Assembly (NCBI GenBank): GCA_900759715.1
Contig: CAAEXF010000087.1
Span: forward strand, 1 to 64,000
Length of the DNA stretch: 64,000 nt
Source: Clostridium_AM sp900759715
GTDB taxonomy: Bacteria > Bacillota > Clostridia > Clostridiales > Clostridiaceae
Direction of reading: 5' to 3'
Numbering within the stretch: position 1 is the stretch's first letter; each line of letters starts with the position of its first letter. The notes below the pieces were generated by a model, which was not told the DNA's origin, did no database searches, and saw only the letters and a list, made by a program, of their open reading frames with translations. The position numbers were made by a program, and so were the translations under genes. Shown here one piece after another: positions 51,152 to 61,007 of the stretch.

Positions 51152-52812
51152 AGAAAGTTTGGTGGAAAGAAGCCATTGCCTATCAAATATATCCGACAAG
51201 TTTTATGGACTCTAATGGCGACGGAATAGGTGATTTACAGGGGATAATTTCTAAGCTGGATTATTTAAAAGACTTAGGAAATGATGTAATATGGATTTGC
51301 CCAATGTATAAATCTCCAAATGATGATAATGGCTATGATATTAGCGATTATCAAGATATTATGCAAGAATTTGGTACAATGGATGATTTTGATAAACTAA
51401 TGAAGGAAGTTCACAGACGTGGTATGAAACTTATAATTGATCTGGTCATTAATCATACCAGTGATGAGCATCCGTGGTTTATTGAGTCTCGTTCTTCAAA
51501 GCATAACCCAAAGCGTGATTGGTATATATGGCGTGATGGCAAAGCTGAAAATGAACCAAATAACTGGGAAAGTATTTTTGGCGGCTCTGCCTGGGAATAT
51601 GATGGAACATCAGAGCAGTACTATCTGCATTTGTTTTCAGCAAAACAACCAGATTTAAACTGGGAAAATAGAGAAATGCGTGAATCTGTCTATAGTATGA
51701 TTAACTGGTGGTTAGATAAGGGTATTGATGGCTTTCGTGTTGATGCAATAAGCCATATTAAAAAAGAAGATGGACTACAAGATATGCTCAATCCAGAGGG
51801 ACTAGATTATGTAACATCCTTTGAAAAACATATGAACGTAGATGGGATTCATAAATATCTTAAGGAATTAAAAGAAAGCACTTTTGATAAGTATGATATT
51901 ATGACTGTGGGTGAAGCTAATGGTGTAAAGGTTGAGGATGCAGAACTTTGGGTTGGAGGTAAAGATGGAAAGTTTAATATGATATTTCAATTTGAACATT
52001 TGAATTTATGGGATGATGGAACAAGTAATAAACTTAACCTTGTAAGATTAAAGAAGGTTTTATCAAAATGGCAAAAAGGATTGGAAAATAAAGGATGGAA
52101 TGCGTTATATATTGAAAATCATGATATACCTCGTGCTGTATCCACCTGGGGTAATGATAGAGAATACTGGCGTGAAAGTGCTACTGCATTAGCGGTAATG
52201 TATTTTATGATGCAGGGTACGCCTTTTATATATCAAGGTCAAGAAATTGGCATGACTAATGTTAAGTTTGAAAGTATTGAGGAGTACAATGATGTAAAAA
52301 CTCAGAATATGTATGCTATTAAAAGAGAGCAAGGTATGAGTCATGAAGATATAATGAAAATTATATGGTCATCATCAAGAGACAACTCCCGTACTCCTAT
52401 GCAATGGGATGAATCAGCAAATGCAGGATTTTCAGCGGTTAAGCCCTGGATTGGGATTAATCAAAATTACAAAGAGATTAATGTAGAAAAACAACTAAAA
52501 GACCCAAATTCTATACTGAATTTTTATAAAAAAATGATTTCCATTAAAAAGCAAAATGATATATTTACATATGGCAGCTATAACTTGATTTTAGAGGAGA
52601 ATGAGCAAATTTATTCATACACACGTACTTTAGATGATGAAAAAGTTATAGTTATATGTAATTTATCGGCCTTGGAATCTGTATATTATCATAAAGATAT
52701 AAAACTATCATATGATAATTTATTATTATGCAACTATGATGTACATGAGCATGGTTATATAACAAGTTTTGTATTAAAACCATATGAAGCAAGAGTCTAT
52801 AGAGTGTTGTAA
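51148..52812 (+). CDS. GH13 alpha-glucosidase (oligo-1,6-glucosidase / sugar-phosphate hydrolase type)
   Basis: A 554-residue GH13 enzyme. The four classical regions are present: DLVINHTSDEHPWF, GFRVDAISHI (nucleophile Asp), TVGEANGVK (acid Glu) and IENHDIPRAVS. Length and motifs resemble oligo-1,6-glucosidase and trehalose-6-phosphate hydrolase. In this operon it should cut the imported alpha-glucoside (or its phosphate) to glucose for the adjacent ROK kinase. Overlaps the kinase gene by four bases. Confidence 0.94.
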   Translation: MKKVWWKEAIAYQIYPTSFMDSNGDGIGDLQGIISKLDYLKDLGNDVIWICPMYKSPNDDNGYDISDYQDIMQEFGTMDDFDKLMKEVHRRGMKLIIDLVINHTSDEHPWFIESRSSKHNPKRDWYIWRDGKAENEPNNWESIFGGSAWEYDGTSEQYYLHLFSAKQPDLNWENREMRESVYSMINWWLDKGIDGFRVDAISHIKKEDGLQDMLNPEGLDYVTSFEKHMNVDGIHKYLKELKESTFDKYDIMTVGEANGVKVEDAELWVGGKDGKFNMIFQFEHLNLWDDGTSNKLNLVRLKKVLSKWQKGLENKGWNALYIENHDIPRAVSTWGNDREYWRESATALAVMYFMMQGTPFIYQGQEIGMTNVKFESIEEYNDVKTQNMYAIKREQGMSHEDIMKIIWSSSRDNSRTPMQWDESANAGFSAVKPWIGINQNYKEINVEKQLKDPNSILNFYKKMISIKKQNDIFTYGSYNLILEENEQIYSYTRTLDDEKVIVICNLSALESVYYHKDIKLSYDNLLLCNYDVHEHGYITSFVLKPYEARVYRVL

Positions 52813-52819
52813 CTAAAAC

Positions 52820-52865
52820 AAAGCTGTATCTAAAAGCGAAATAATATGCTTTTAGATACAGCTTT
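52820..52865 (+). terminator. Terminator of the alpha-glucoside operon
   Basis: AAAGCTGTATCTAAAAGC and GCTTTTAGATACAGCTTT form an 18-base perfect stem, followed by TAGTTTG. Confidence 0.88.
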
Positions 52866-53002
52866 TAGTTTGTAATGAAAGATTATATACTGGATAAATT
52901 TTTGCGAAAAAACTAATAATATTAGTAGATTATTAGTAGATTTGTCGACTATGGTATTATATACTAATTTCAATATTAAATTTACCAAGCGGAGGAGATA
53001 AT

Positions 53003-54868
53003 ATGGGTGGAGGAGATAACGTAGTAAAAAAGTTTCTAGATGTTTTAATTGGCGAACCTCTGGCAAATGAACAACAGGCAAATGAAAAATATAATGTTCC
53101 TTTTGGACTTGCAATAATGGCTAGCGACGCAATATCATCAGTAGCCTATGCAGCAGAAGAAATTCTTTATGTATTGATAGCTGTAATAGGATTAATGTCC
53201 TATGTTTGGCTTGGGTGGGTTTCTCTAATGATTATAGGACTTTTAATGATACTAACAGTGTCATACATACAGATTATAAGAGCATATCCACAGGGTGGAG
53301 GTGCTTATGTAGTAGCAAAGGAAAATTTAGGAGTAAAAGCAGGTTTGATTGCTGGTGCTTCGCTTCTGATTGACTATATTCTTACGGTAGCTGTTAGTGC
53401 TAGCTCAGGTGTTGCTGCAATTGTATCTGCATTTCCAAGCTTAGGAAGACACACAGTTGCTTTAGTTGTAGGACTGATAACGATATTAACCATTTTAAAT
53501 TTAAGAGGGGTAAGTGAATCATCGAAAATTTTCAGTATCCCAACCTACTTATTTATATTAAGTATGATCTTTATGATTATATATGGTATGATAAAATTTT
53601 CAATATATGGAGCTCCAACTCCTATGGTAAATGAACAAATAAAGGCATCTGGAGCTGTAAGTATATTTTTAATTTTAAGAGCCTTTTCATCAGGATGTTC
53701 GGCCTTAACAGGTTTAGAAGCAGTTAGCAACTCTGTTCCAAACTTTAAGGAACCTAGACAAAAAAGTGCAATAACCGTTATGGTTTTGCTGTCTGCATTA
53801 ATATTATTTATATTTGGTGGAACTTCATTACTTGCAAGATTTTATCATGCAGTTCCAGTAGGATATCCTACTGTAATTGCGCAAATTGCATATGGCGTTT
53901 TTGGTAAAACCTTTATGTTCTATGTTGTACAATTTACTACTGCTATAATACTTCTTATGGCATGTAATACTGCATTTACAGGATTTCCAATGCTTATGTA
54001 TGTAGTAGGAAAGGATGGTTTTGCTCCTAGACAATTTACTATAAGAGGAAAAAGATTAAGCTTTTCTACAGGGATAGTAGCACTATCCTTCGTAGCATGT
54101 GTGCTTGTTATTATATTTAATGCCACAACGCATAGATTAATACCACTATACTCAGTTGGTGTTTTCCTATCCTTTACTTTAGCACAAACAGGTATGGTCC
54201 TTCACTGGAGAAGTGTAAAAGAACCAGGATGGAAAAAGCGTGCATTTATTAATGGCTTTGGTGCATTTATAACAATTATTACAACACTGATAATTACTTT
54301 TGAAAAATTTGCTGAAGGTGCCTGGATAGTTGCAATACTTATTCCTTTAATTGTCCTTGGCATGACGAGGATTAAGAGACATTATAATCGTGTGGCAGAT
54401 TTTTTGAGGGCTAATCGTGGCGAATTATTAAAATCTCAATTAGACAGAAAGTTTACTCATATAATGATTGTTCCTATAGAAAGTTTAAATAAGGGAGCGT
54501 TGAATGCACTTCAATATGCAAGGAGTATTACACCAGATGTGATAGCCTTAAATGTTTCTACAAGTAAAGAGGCAATGGAGAAGCTACAGACTAGGTGGAA
54601 GGAATTGAATACAGATATACTTTTAGTTTCAAAGTACTCACCATACAGAGCTGTAGTTACACCATTAATCAAGTATATAAGTGACATAGTAGAAGCAGCA
54701 GGAGAAAATGAAAAAATAACAGTTGTGCTGCCTGAATTTATAGTTCATGAATGGTGGGGAGAAATTCTGCACAATCATACTAGTTTTTTTATTAGAGAAA
54801 CTTTGTTAAGAAACGAAAATGTTGTAATTGCAACGCACCCTTATCATTTAGCTGAAGATGAAGAATAA
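53003..54868 (+). CDS. KimA-like APC-family potassium transporter
   Basis: A 621-residue transporter. Residues 1-35 (FLDVLIGEPLANEQQANEKY) and the membrane part (about 30-460, 12 helices, AYPQGGGAYVVAKENLG) resemble KimA (YdaO), a c-di-AMP-controlled potassium importer of the APC superfamily. A cytosolic C-terminal domain of about 150 residues follows (IVPIESLNKGALNALQYARS), the part that binds c-di-AMP in KimA. I saw no c-di-AMP riboswitch in its short leader. An amino acid permease is the alternative. ATG follows CGGAGGAG. Confidence 0.82.
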   Translation: MGGGDNVVKKFLDVLIGEPLANEQQANEKYNVPFGLAIMASDAISSVAYAAEEILYVLIAVIGLMSYVWLGWVSLMIIGLLMILTVSYIQIIRAYPQGGGAYVVAKENLGVKAGLIAGASLLIDYILTVAVSASSGVAAIVSAFPSLGRHTVALVVGLITILTILNLRGVSESSKIFSIPTYLFILSMIFMIIYGMIKFSIYGAPTPMVNEQIKASGAVSIFLILRAFSSGCSALTGLEAVSNSVPNFKEPRQKSAITVMVLLSALILFIFGGTSLLARFYHAVPVGYPTVIAQIAYGVFGKTFMFYVVQFTTAIILLMACNTAFTGFPMLMYVVGKDGFAPRQFTIRGKRLSFSTGIVALSFVACVLVIIFNATTHRLIPLYSVGVFLSFTLAQTGMVLHWRSVKEPGWKKRAFINGFGAFITIITTLIITFEKFAEGAWIVAILIPLIVLGMTRIKRHYNRVADFLRANRGELLKSQLDRKFTHIMIVPIESLNKGALNALQYARSITPDVIALNVSTSKEAMEKLQTRWKELNTDILLVSKYSPYRAVVTPLIKYISDIVEAAGENEKITVVLPEFIVHEWWGEILHNHTSFFIRETLLRNENVVIATHPYHLAEDEE

Positions 54869-54911
54869 TTATGATATTACTAATATTTTTATATTAATAT
54901 TCTCCTTATGG

Positions 54912-54952
54912 AAAGATATGCAAAGATAGAAGATATCCTGCATATCTTTTCT
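54912..54952 (+). terminator. Terminator after the KimA-like gene
   Basis: AAAGATATGCA and TGCATATCTTT form an 11-base perfect stem with TTTTCT after it. Confidence 0.75.
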
Positions 54953-54985
54953 ATTTAGTAAGTATGAATTTATTGGTAAACTTAG

Positions 54986-55108
54986 ATGGCAATATATACG
55001 ATATATAAAATAGATGGTAAAGGTATGGAAGTAATAGAAGGTGAATACATAATTAACGATTACGCTGTTTATAGTTTGATTTTTGATTATTACAAAATGT
55101 TAAGATAA
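54986..55108 (+). CDS. Possible small protein (40 aa)
   Basis: A 40-codon frame, MAIYTIYKIDGKGMEVIEGE and so on, with protein-like composition (alternating charged and hydrophobic) but only a weak ribosome site (TTGGTAAA). Unknown. It lies in the 362-base gap between the KimA-like gene and the kinase gene; the rest of the gap is the terminator at 54912 and AT-rich leader. Confidence 0.3.
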   Translation: MAIYTIYKIDGKGMEVIEGEYIINDYAVYSLIFDYYKMLR

Positions 55109-55230
55109 GTATTATATTTTTAACAAATTAGCATTTATCTGGAGAAAATTCTGGAATAATTCGAAAATTTGGCAGGTTTTTTTTGTATGTTGTAGAATAT
55201 TATAGTAAAAATGTATTCGGGAGGTGTATT

Positions 55231-57321
55231 ATGGAATCAGCTTCGAGAAAATCTTTTAATATTTTTAATTTAACTAAACCTATAAGAAAAGTAAACTTTC
55301 ATAAAGTAATAATTTTTAACAGTGCTATGCTGCTTATTCTTTATGCAGGAATGAAAAACTATATCTTTTTTCATAGTACTATAGAAACGCTGAATACAGC
55401 TGTTTGCTTTGGGTTAAGCATTATTGCGATTAACACCTATAGAATATCTTGCAACAATTATTTTACCTATTTAGGTATTATGTATGGTTTTGCCTCTTCT
55501 TTTAACTTCCTTCATGCTGCAGCTTTTGCCGGCATATTTAGCGGCTCAAAAGATTCAATCAACATATCTTTACAGTTTAATATAATATATAGACTTATGG
55601 AAGGCTTTTCGCTTATTACATCGTTTATATTTTTACATAAAAAAATAAAGCCTTATTTAGTATTTTACTGTTATGCATTAAGTTCTATTTTTCTGGTATA
55701 CATAATTGTTGATACAAATTTACTACCAGATTTTTTTGTATATGGCTCAGGACTAACTAGCTTTGAAAATAAGTGCGAACATATAATTATTTTTAATATG
55801 ATAGTATTTATTTATTTATTGATAAAAAGTAAAAATTATTTTAGCACTAAAATTACCTTTTATATGAGCATATATGCACTTACAACAATATCAATAAGAT
55901 TCGTAACTATTTATACCGACTCCGTTTACAATGATTTTAGTTTTATAGCACATATCTTAAAGTTTATATCATATTATTTTTTATACAAAGCTTTAGTAGC
56001 AGAAGTATTGAATACTCCTTTTGATATGTTGTTCCGTAAACTAAATATGAGAAATTTAGAGTTAAAATTAAAAGCTTTTGATTTAGAAAAGGCAATTAAT
56101 AAGCTAAATGAAGAAAAATTTAGGTTAGAAGAAATAAAGAAGGAGCTTGAGATTAGCAAAGAAATGTATAAGAGACTTTTAGAGTTTTTGCCTGACGCAG
56201 TTATATTGAGAACTGATGACAGAATAATTTTTGCCAATAACTCAGCTGTTAAATTATTTGGAGCAGAAAATCAAAAAGAACTAGTAGGGAAATCACCGGC
56301 TGATTTGACGTATGAAGAATACTTAGAAGATTTAAATGATAGATTAGATAGACAAAGAAGAGGAGTCAATAATAGTTTTGATTTTGTTGAATATAGATTA
56401 ACCACATTAGATGGCAGAATTATTGATGTTGAGTTAAAAACTTGCTCAATTATGATTAAAGAGGAGAACCTGTTTATAACAGTTATATATGATGTTTCTG
56501 AAAGAAAAAAAGCCGAGAAAACTGCTAGATTATTAAATGAAGCCCGTGAAAATGAAAGGCTTAGAACAGAGTTTTTTGCAAACCTATCTCATGAGTTTAG
56601 AACTCCCTTAAATGTAATATATAGTGCTTTACAAGTTATGGATATAAAGTTTAAAGATGAAACTATGGAAAAGTATAATTTTATAATAAAACAAAATTGT
56701 CATAGGCTATCAAGGTTAACAAATAATATAATTGATTCAACGAAAATTAGCTCTGGATTTTTGAAGTTGAATTTATCCTATAGTAATATTGTCTCTGCTG
56801 TTGAAGATATTTCATTATCCGTTTCTTCATATATAGAATCAAAGGATATGACATTGATATTTGATACAGAAGTTGAGGAGAAATATTTAGATTTTGATCC
56901 AGAAGCAATAGAAAAGGTTATTTTAAATATTCTATCGAATGCGGTTAAGTTTGGAAGAGGAAATGGAACAATATTTGTTAATGTTTTTGATAGAAAAGAT
57001 GTTGTAACCATATCTATAAAGGATAATGGAATAGGGATTCCAAAGGATCAGCAGCCTTTTGTATTTGATAGATTTAAACAAGTGGACAAGTCCTTTACTC
57101 GAAATAGAGAGGGAAGTGGTATTGGATTAGGATTAGTAAAGTCTCTTATTGAGCTTCACGAAGGAACTATTACACTAATAAGTGAAGAAGGATTCGGAAG
57201 TGAATTTATTATAGAGCTGCCTGTAACAGAATTTTGCAAAGATTATTCTAGCAGTACGTCAGCTTTAGAGTATAATTTAAATGAGAAAGTAAGCATTGAG
57301 TTTTCTGATATATATTCATAA
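55231..57321 (+). CDS. MASE3 sensor histidine kinase with PAS domain
   Basis: A 696-residue orphan kinase. A MASE3-type integral membrane sensor (about 25-285, seven to eight helices), a coiled-coil linker (NKLNEEKFRLEEIKKELE), a PAS domain (about 305-430), HisKA with His454 in ANLSHEFRTPLN, and HATPase motifs ILSNAVKFG, KDNGIGIPKD and GSGIGLGLVKS. No receiver is attached and no response regulator is adjacent. GGGAGGTG precedes ATG 55231; an upstream in-frame start lacks a site. Signal unknown. Confidence 0.9.
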   Translation: MESASRKSFNIFNLTKPIRKVNFHKVIIFNSAMLLILYAGMKNYIFFHSTIETLNTAVCFGLSIIAINTYRISCNNYFTYLGIMYGFASSFNFLHAAAFAGIFSGSKDSINISLQFNIIYRLMEGFSLITSFIFLHKKIKPYLVFYCYALSSIFLVYIIVDTNLLPDFFVYGSGLTSFENKCEHIIIFNMIVFIYLLIKSKNYFSTKITFYMSIYALTTISIRFVTIYTDSVYNDFSFIAHILKFISYYFLYKALVAEVLNTPFDMLFRKLNMRNLELKLKAFDLEKAINKLNEEKFRLEEIKKELEISKEMYKRLLEFLPDAVILRTDDRIIFANNSAVKLFGAENQKELVGKSPADLTYEEYLEDLNDRLDRQRRGVNNSFDFVEYRLTTLDGRIIDVELKTCSIMIKEENLFITVIYDVSERKKAEKTARLLNEARENERLRTEFFANLSHEFRTPLNVIYSALQVMDIKFKDETMEKYNFIIKQNCHRLSRLTNNIIDSTKISSGFLKLNLSYSNIVSAVEDISLSVSSYIESKDMTLIFDTEVEEKYLDFDPEAIEKVILNILSNAVKFGRGNGTIFVNVFDRKDVVTISIKDNGIGIPKDQQPFVFDRFKQVDKSFTRNREGSGIGLGLVKSLIELHEGTITLISEEGFGSEFIIELPVTEFCKDYSSSTSALEYNLNEKVSIEFSDIYS

Positions 57322-57454
57322 GTTTAATATCATATCTTTCATAGATGAATAATTGTATATCATATAAGATATACTAATGATAACTTATAATTATATTTTA
57401 AACTATTGATTTTAGTGTATAATTATGGTAGAATATTTAAAACTAAATTATTAA

Positions 57455-57745
57455 AAGCTACGAAGAGAAAGAGTAAGATATATACGTCTTTTACAGAGAG
57501 TTCCTGGCGCTGAGAGGGAGCAAAGAAAAGTATTCTGAATACATCTCTGAGCATCACACCAAACCTTTCATTTTTGAAAGAAGTAGGCTGTTGACGGATC
57601 CTTTCCACCGTTAAAAGGATAGAGTATCATGTGATATTGCATTGTACTCGAAAAGGTTAATACTGTGAGGTATTAATAAATAAAGGTGGTACCACGGGAA
57701 TACACTCTCGTCCTTATATATTTATAAGGATGGGAGTTTTTTTAT
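57455..57745 (+). ncRNA. Tyrosine T-box riboswitch
   Basis: A complete T-box leader upstream of tyrS. Stem I carries the specifier UAC (57540-57542, in GAATACATC), the tyrosine codon. The T-box sequence AAGGTGGTACCACGG lies at 57683-57697. The terminator hairpin ACTCTCGTCCTTAT / ATAAGGATGGGAGT plus seven T ends near 57743. Uncharged tRNA-Tyr is expected to stabilise the antiterminator and switch tyrS on. Confidence 0.97.
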
Positions 57746-57799
57746 TTTTAAATATATTTTTTGAATTATATAATCGATTAAAATAAAGGAGGAGTTTAT

Positions 57800-59005
57800 A
57801 TGATAAGTATTAAAGAACAAATTAAAATTATACAAAAAGGGGCTGCTGAGATAATTAATGTTGAGGAATTAGAACAAAAATTAATTAAATCGCAAACAGA
57901 AAATAGGCCTTTAGTAGTCAAATTGGGACTTGACCCAAGTGCACCAGATATTCATCTCGGGCATGCAGTAGTTTTAAGAAAAATTAAGCAGCTTCAAGAT
58001 CTAGGGCATAAGGCAGTTATAATAATAGGGGACTTTACAGGAATGATAGGCGATCCTACAGGAAAGTCTAAGGCAAGAAAGCAATTAACTAAAGAACAAG
58101 TAATTGAAAATGCTAAGACTTATGAAAAACAAATATTCAAAGTTTTAGACAGAGAAAAAACTGAAGTAAGATTTAATAGTGAATGGTTAGGCAAGCTGAA
58201 TTTTAGAGATGTAATTGAACTTGCTTCAAAGCTAACAGTAGCAAGAATGCTTGAAAGAGAAGATTTTAAAAATAGATTTAACAATCAAATTAGTATCGGA
58301 ATACATGAATTTTTTTATCCTTTAATGCAAGCCTATGATTCAATAGAATTAAAGGCAGATATTGAATTAGGAGGAACTGATCAAAGATTCAATATCTTGA
58401 TGGGAAGAACTATGCAAAAAGAATACAACCAAGAAAGTCAAATAGCTATGTTTATGCCAATATTAGAAGGAATAGATGGAAAAGAAAAAATGAGTAAAAG
58501 TCTTGGAAATTACATTGGAATAAACGAAAGTGCAGAAGAAATTTACACTAAAGTTATGCAAGTTCCTGATGAATTAATAATAAAATACTTTGAATTAGCT
58601 ACTGATATACACCCAGATGAAATTGATAAAATAAAAGCTATGCTTGAAACTAACGAGGATAACCCAAGAGATGTTAAGATGAGATTGGCAAAGGAAATTG
58701 TAATATTATATCATGGTGATAAAGCAGCATCAGCAGCAGAAGCTCATTTTAAAAGTGTTTTTCAAAATAATGAAATTCCTGAAGATATACCTAGTGTAGA
58801 TATAGTGGAAGGTGAAAATATAATAGATATTATTACTAAATCAAAGCTTGCACCGTCCAAGAGTGAGGCAAAGAGATTAATGCTTCAAGGAGGAATAAAG
58901 GTAAATGGAGAAAAGGTTTCAGATTTTGAGAATACACCTCTGAAAAATGAGGATATAATTCAAGTAGGAAAGCGAAAGTTTGTTAAAGTATTAAAAGAAG
59001 GATAA
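57800..59005 (+). CDS. tyrS: Tyrosyl-tRNA synthetase
   Basis: A 401-residue class I synthetase. The HIGH motif is HLGH (about 53-56), KMSKS is in KEKMSKSLGN (about 230), and the C-terminal S4 RNA-binding domain covers about 335-400 (SKSEAKRLMLQGGIKVNGEKVS). It attaches tyrosine to its tRNA. AGGAGGAG precedes the ATG and a tyrosine T-box controls it. Length is normal for the shorter TyrS type. Confidence 0.97.
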   Translation: MISIKEQIKIIQKGAAEIINVEELEQKLIKSQTENRPLVVKLGLDPSAPDIHLGHAVVLRKIKQLQDLGHKAVIIIGDFTGMIGDPTGKSKARKQLTKEQVIENAKTYEKQIFKVLDREKTEVRFNSEWLGKLNFRDVIELASKLTVARMLEREDFKNRFNNQISIGIHEFFYPLMQAYDSIELKADIELGGTDQRFNILMGRTMQKEYNQESQIAMFMPILEGIDGKEKMSKSLGNYIGINESAEEIYTKVMQVPDELIIKYFELATDIHPDEIDKIKAMLETNEDNPRDVKMRLAKEIVILYHGDKAASAAEAHFKSVFQNNEIPEDIPSVDIVEGENIIDIITKSKLAPSKSEAKRLMLQGGIKVNGEKVSDFENTPLKNEDIIQVGKRKFVKVLKEG

Positions 59006-59021
59006 ATTATATGATTTATTA

Positions 59022-59054
59022 TTAAACCCAGTGCATTCAATGTACTGGGTTTAA
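59022..59054 (+). terminator. Terminator after tyrS
   Basis: TAAACCCAGT and ACTGGGTTTA form a perfect 10-base stem with an 11- to 12-base loop; weak T-rich tail. Confidence 0.7.
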
Positions 59055-59483
59055 TAATTGGAAGCTATTTTAAATCTTATATATATCATTATTAAAACAT
59101 ACGCTAGTATATGCTGCTAAATTGCCTCGTGTTATATAAAAAATGCATTAGAATAATATAGTTCTTTCGATGATATTTGACGTGTTGTTAAATAATTTTT
59201 TAACAAAGTTTATAAAGATGTTGCAATTATTAAAAAATGCTATATAATAAACATATAGGATATTTTAACAATATTTGAAAGAAAAAATAGAAAAATAAGT
59301 AATTTATCAGGAGAAAAGCTGTGTGATTGTACATGTAAAGAATACAAATGTGTTATTTTAAATAGATATCATTGTTATAAAATACACAAAATGTACAGTT
59401 GGATTAAAGGCTATTATCTGAGATTATGTTAAAAAAAATACAATATTCACATGAATATTATTAATTATAGAGGGGGAGATAGT
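59055..59483. other. 430-base AT-rich intergenic region
   Basis: Holds a dyad TTGTTAA-N8-TTAACAA (59185-59206), too widely spaced for a Rex site, and the leader of the coiled-coil gene. No other gene or known RNA seen. Confidence 0.4.
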
Positions 59484-59936
59484 ATGAACATTTTTTTAAA
59501 GAAAAATAAAACTCAAGACTATCTGTATAGCTCAGTTAGAAAGTTAGAAAAAATAATGGATGTATATATTAGTAGCTTGGATGCAATGAAGGATTGTATT
59601 GACAAATGTACGATAAGAATTGAGAAAATAGAAAGCGAAATTGACAAATCTAAAAAAGAAATTGGAATTTGCAAAAAGAAGATGTATGAAAGTATTAATA
59701 ATGCGAAAAAAAGTAGATATTCTAAATTGACGAAAGAATATGATAATTTACAAGAATATTTAGATGAACTACAAAAAAATTATAATGCAGAAAAGTATGC
59801 TATAAAAAAATTAGAGAATAGCTGTTGCGAATTAGTTATAAAAATTGATGAAGTAAAATGGAGCAAAAACCAAATAGAAGGTAGATATATTGATGCTAAA
59901 ATAGGTAGGATAACAAGAAGTTTGATGGTAAGTTAA
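59484..59936 (+). CDS. Coiled-coil protein of unknown function
   Basis: A 150-residue protein, nearly all helical: heptad-like runs from about 15 to 125 (SEIDKSKKEIGICKKKMYESI, YDNLQEYLDELQKNYNAEKYA). No membrane segment or signal peptide. GAGGGGGAG precedes ATG 59484. It resembles PspA-like or flagellar-accessory coiled coils only by composition. Single gene with its own terminator. Confidence 0.65.
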   Translation: MNIFLKKNKTQDYLYSSVRKLEKIMDVYISSLDAMKDCIDKCTIRIEKIESEIDKSKKEIGICKKKMYESINNAKKSRYSKLTKEYDNLQEYLDELQKNYNAEKYAIKKLENSCCELVIKIDEVKWSKNQIEGRYIDAKIGRITRSLMVS

Positions 59937-59969
59937 CTAGGAATATAAAATATAATGTATAATGAATTG

Positions 59970-60013
59970 AAATAACCTCTAATTTAATTAATTATTAAAT
60001 TAGAGGTTATTTC
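59970..60013. terminator. Bidirectional terminator
   Basis: AAATAACCTCTAATTTAA and its exact complement on the right form an 18-base stem between convergent genes. Confidence 0.85.
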
Positions 60014-60042
60014 GTTACTATATGTTAGTAGCAACATATAAA

Positions 60043-60369
60043 TTACTTAATACCACTTATTTTACCTTTTAATGCTTTTAAGCGTCCGTTTACATAGTTA
60101 AGAAGCTCAGATTTATTATCCTTTATATCATTTGGAGCATTGGAAACTATAGTAATAATATCTAATTTATTAGCTTTTACTTCATTGCCTACTTCAAAAG
60201 CTAAGCACCTATTTTTTACTTTCCAATAGGTATTGTTAAATTCAACTGCTTGCCTCTTATTGTAGTATCCTTTTTCAACACCAAATTGAAATAAGTCTGC
60301 TGCTGCTTCTAATTCTTCTAAATCCTCAGCTTCTAAAGTTTCGTTAATAAGAGTCTGAAATGTTTTCAT
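60043..60369 (-). CDS. Hypothetical helical protein divergent from a PIN-domain gene
   Basis: A 108-residue soluble protein, MKTFQTLINETLEAEDLEEL and onward, with an acidic start and a more basic end (GRLKALKGKISGIK). GAGGGGGG is spaced for ATG 60369; the frame extends 44 codons upstream without a site. I do not recognise it. It is divergent from the PIN-domain gene with about 160 bases between starts. It could be unrelated or an antitoxin-like partner, but the layout is not that of standard toxin-antitoxin pairs. Confidence 0.6.
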   Translation of the reverse strand: MKTFQTLINETLEAEDLEELEAAADLFQFGVEKGYYNKRQAVEFNNTYWKVKNRCLAFEVGNEVKANKLDIITIVSNAPNDIKDNKSELLNYVNGRLKALKGKISGIK

Positions 60370-60527
60370 TTTAGCCCCCCTCTTTTTATTGTAGTAATAA
60401 TATTTTAAGCTTATAATATGGTTCATATACTGGAGTATATTGGTCTCAATACCATTAGTATAGACAGTAACATTTATACCTTTTTTATTTGTTTTTGTCA
60501 ATATGTATTTCTAAAAGGAGGCCCAAT

Positions 60528-61007
60528 ATGATGGTTAGGGAATATTTGCTAGACGCTAATATAGTTATAACAATTTGGAGTAGATATCCAGAGTTATTTG
60601 ATATTATTGAAAAAGATAGCTGGGTGAATTTCAATATTTCTCAAAGCATAGCTGAGGAATTATGTAAAAAAGAATTTAAAGAAGTAAATGGAACGCCTGT
60701 GCTTTCAAATAAATTTTTAAAACTATTAAATCATATAGTCAACGATGAAGTCCATGATATAAATAAAAATAATAAGAATCATATTAAAATAAAATATAAT
60801 TATAAAAATAAATTCTATTTTATAAACGGCAGTAAGATATCTAGCAATGACTACAATCTTATATGTATTTGTGAAAAAAATGAAAAGTATACTTTGGTAA
60901 CAGGAGATAAAAATATACTTAAAAGTGCGGTGAGTATATTAGGGCCTTCCAAGGTAATGAACTTTGAAAATTTTATTGAGGATTTAAAGCAGAATGAAGT
61001 TTTATAG
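60528..61007 (+). CDS. PIN-like domain protein (DUF4411-like)
   Basis: A 159-residue protein with PIN-fold hallmarks: the N-terminal acidic motif EYLLDANIVITIWSRYP (first Asp), a central acidic residue in SIAEELCKKE, and the C-terminal YTLVTGDKNILK. PIN proteins are metal-dependent ribonucleases, often toxins. No antitoxin gene overlaps it. AAAAGGAGG precedes ATG 60528. The stop codon TAG lies at the junction with the MITE-like element at 61007. Confidence 0.75.
   Translation: MMVREYLLDANIVITIWSRYPELFDIIEKDSWVNFNISQSIAEELCKKEFKEVNGTPVLSNKFLKLLNHIVNDEVHDINKNNKNHIKIKYNYKNKFYFINGSKISSNDYNLICICEKNEKYTLVTGDKNILKSAVSILGPSKVMNFENFIEDLKQNEVL

Noticed and set aside
52866..53002. A c-di-AMP (ydaO) riboswitch before the KimA-like gene.
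   Set aside because: The leader is too short and lacks the conserved riboswitch blocks.
59185..59206. TTGTTAA...TTAACAA dyads (also within 13236-13264 and 24630-24659) as Rex binding sites.
   Set aside because: Rex sites need four bases between the halves; here there are 8, about 15 and 14. None lies upstream of adhE.
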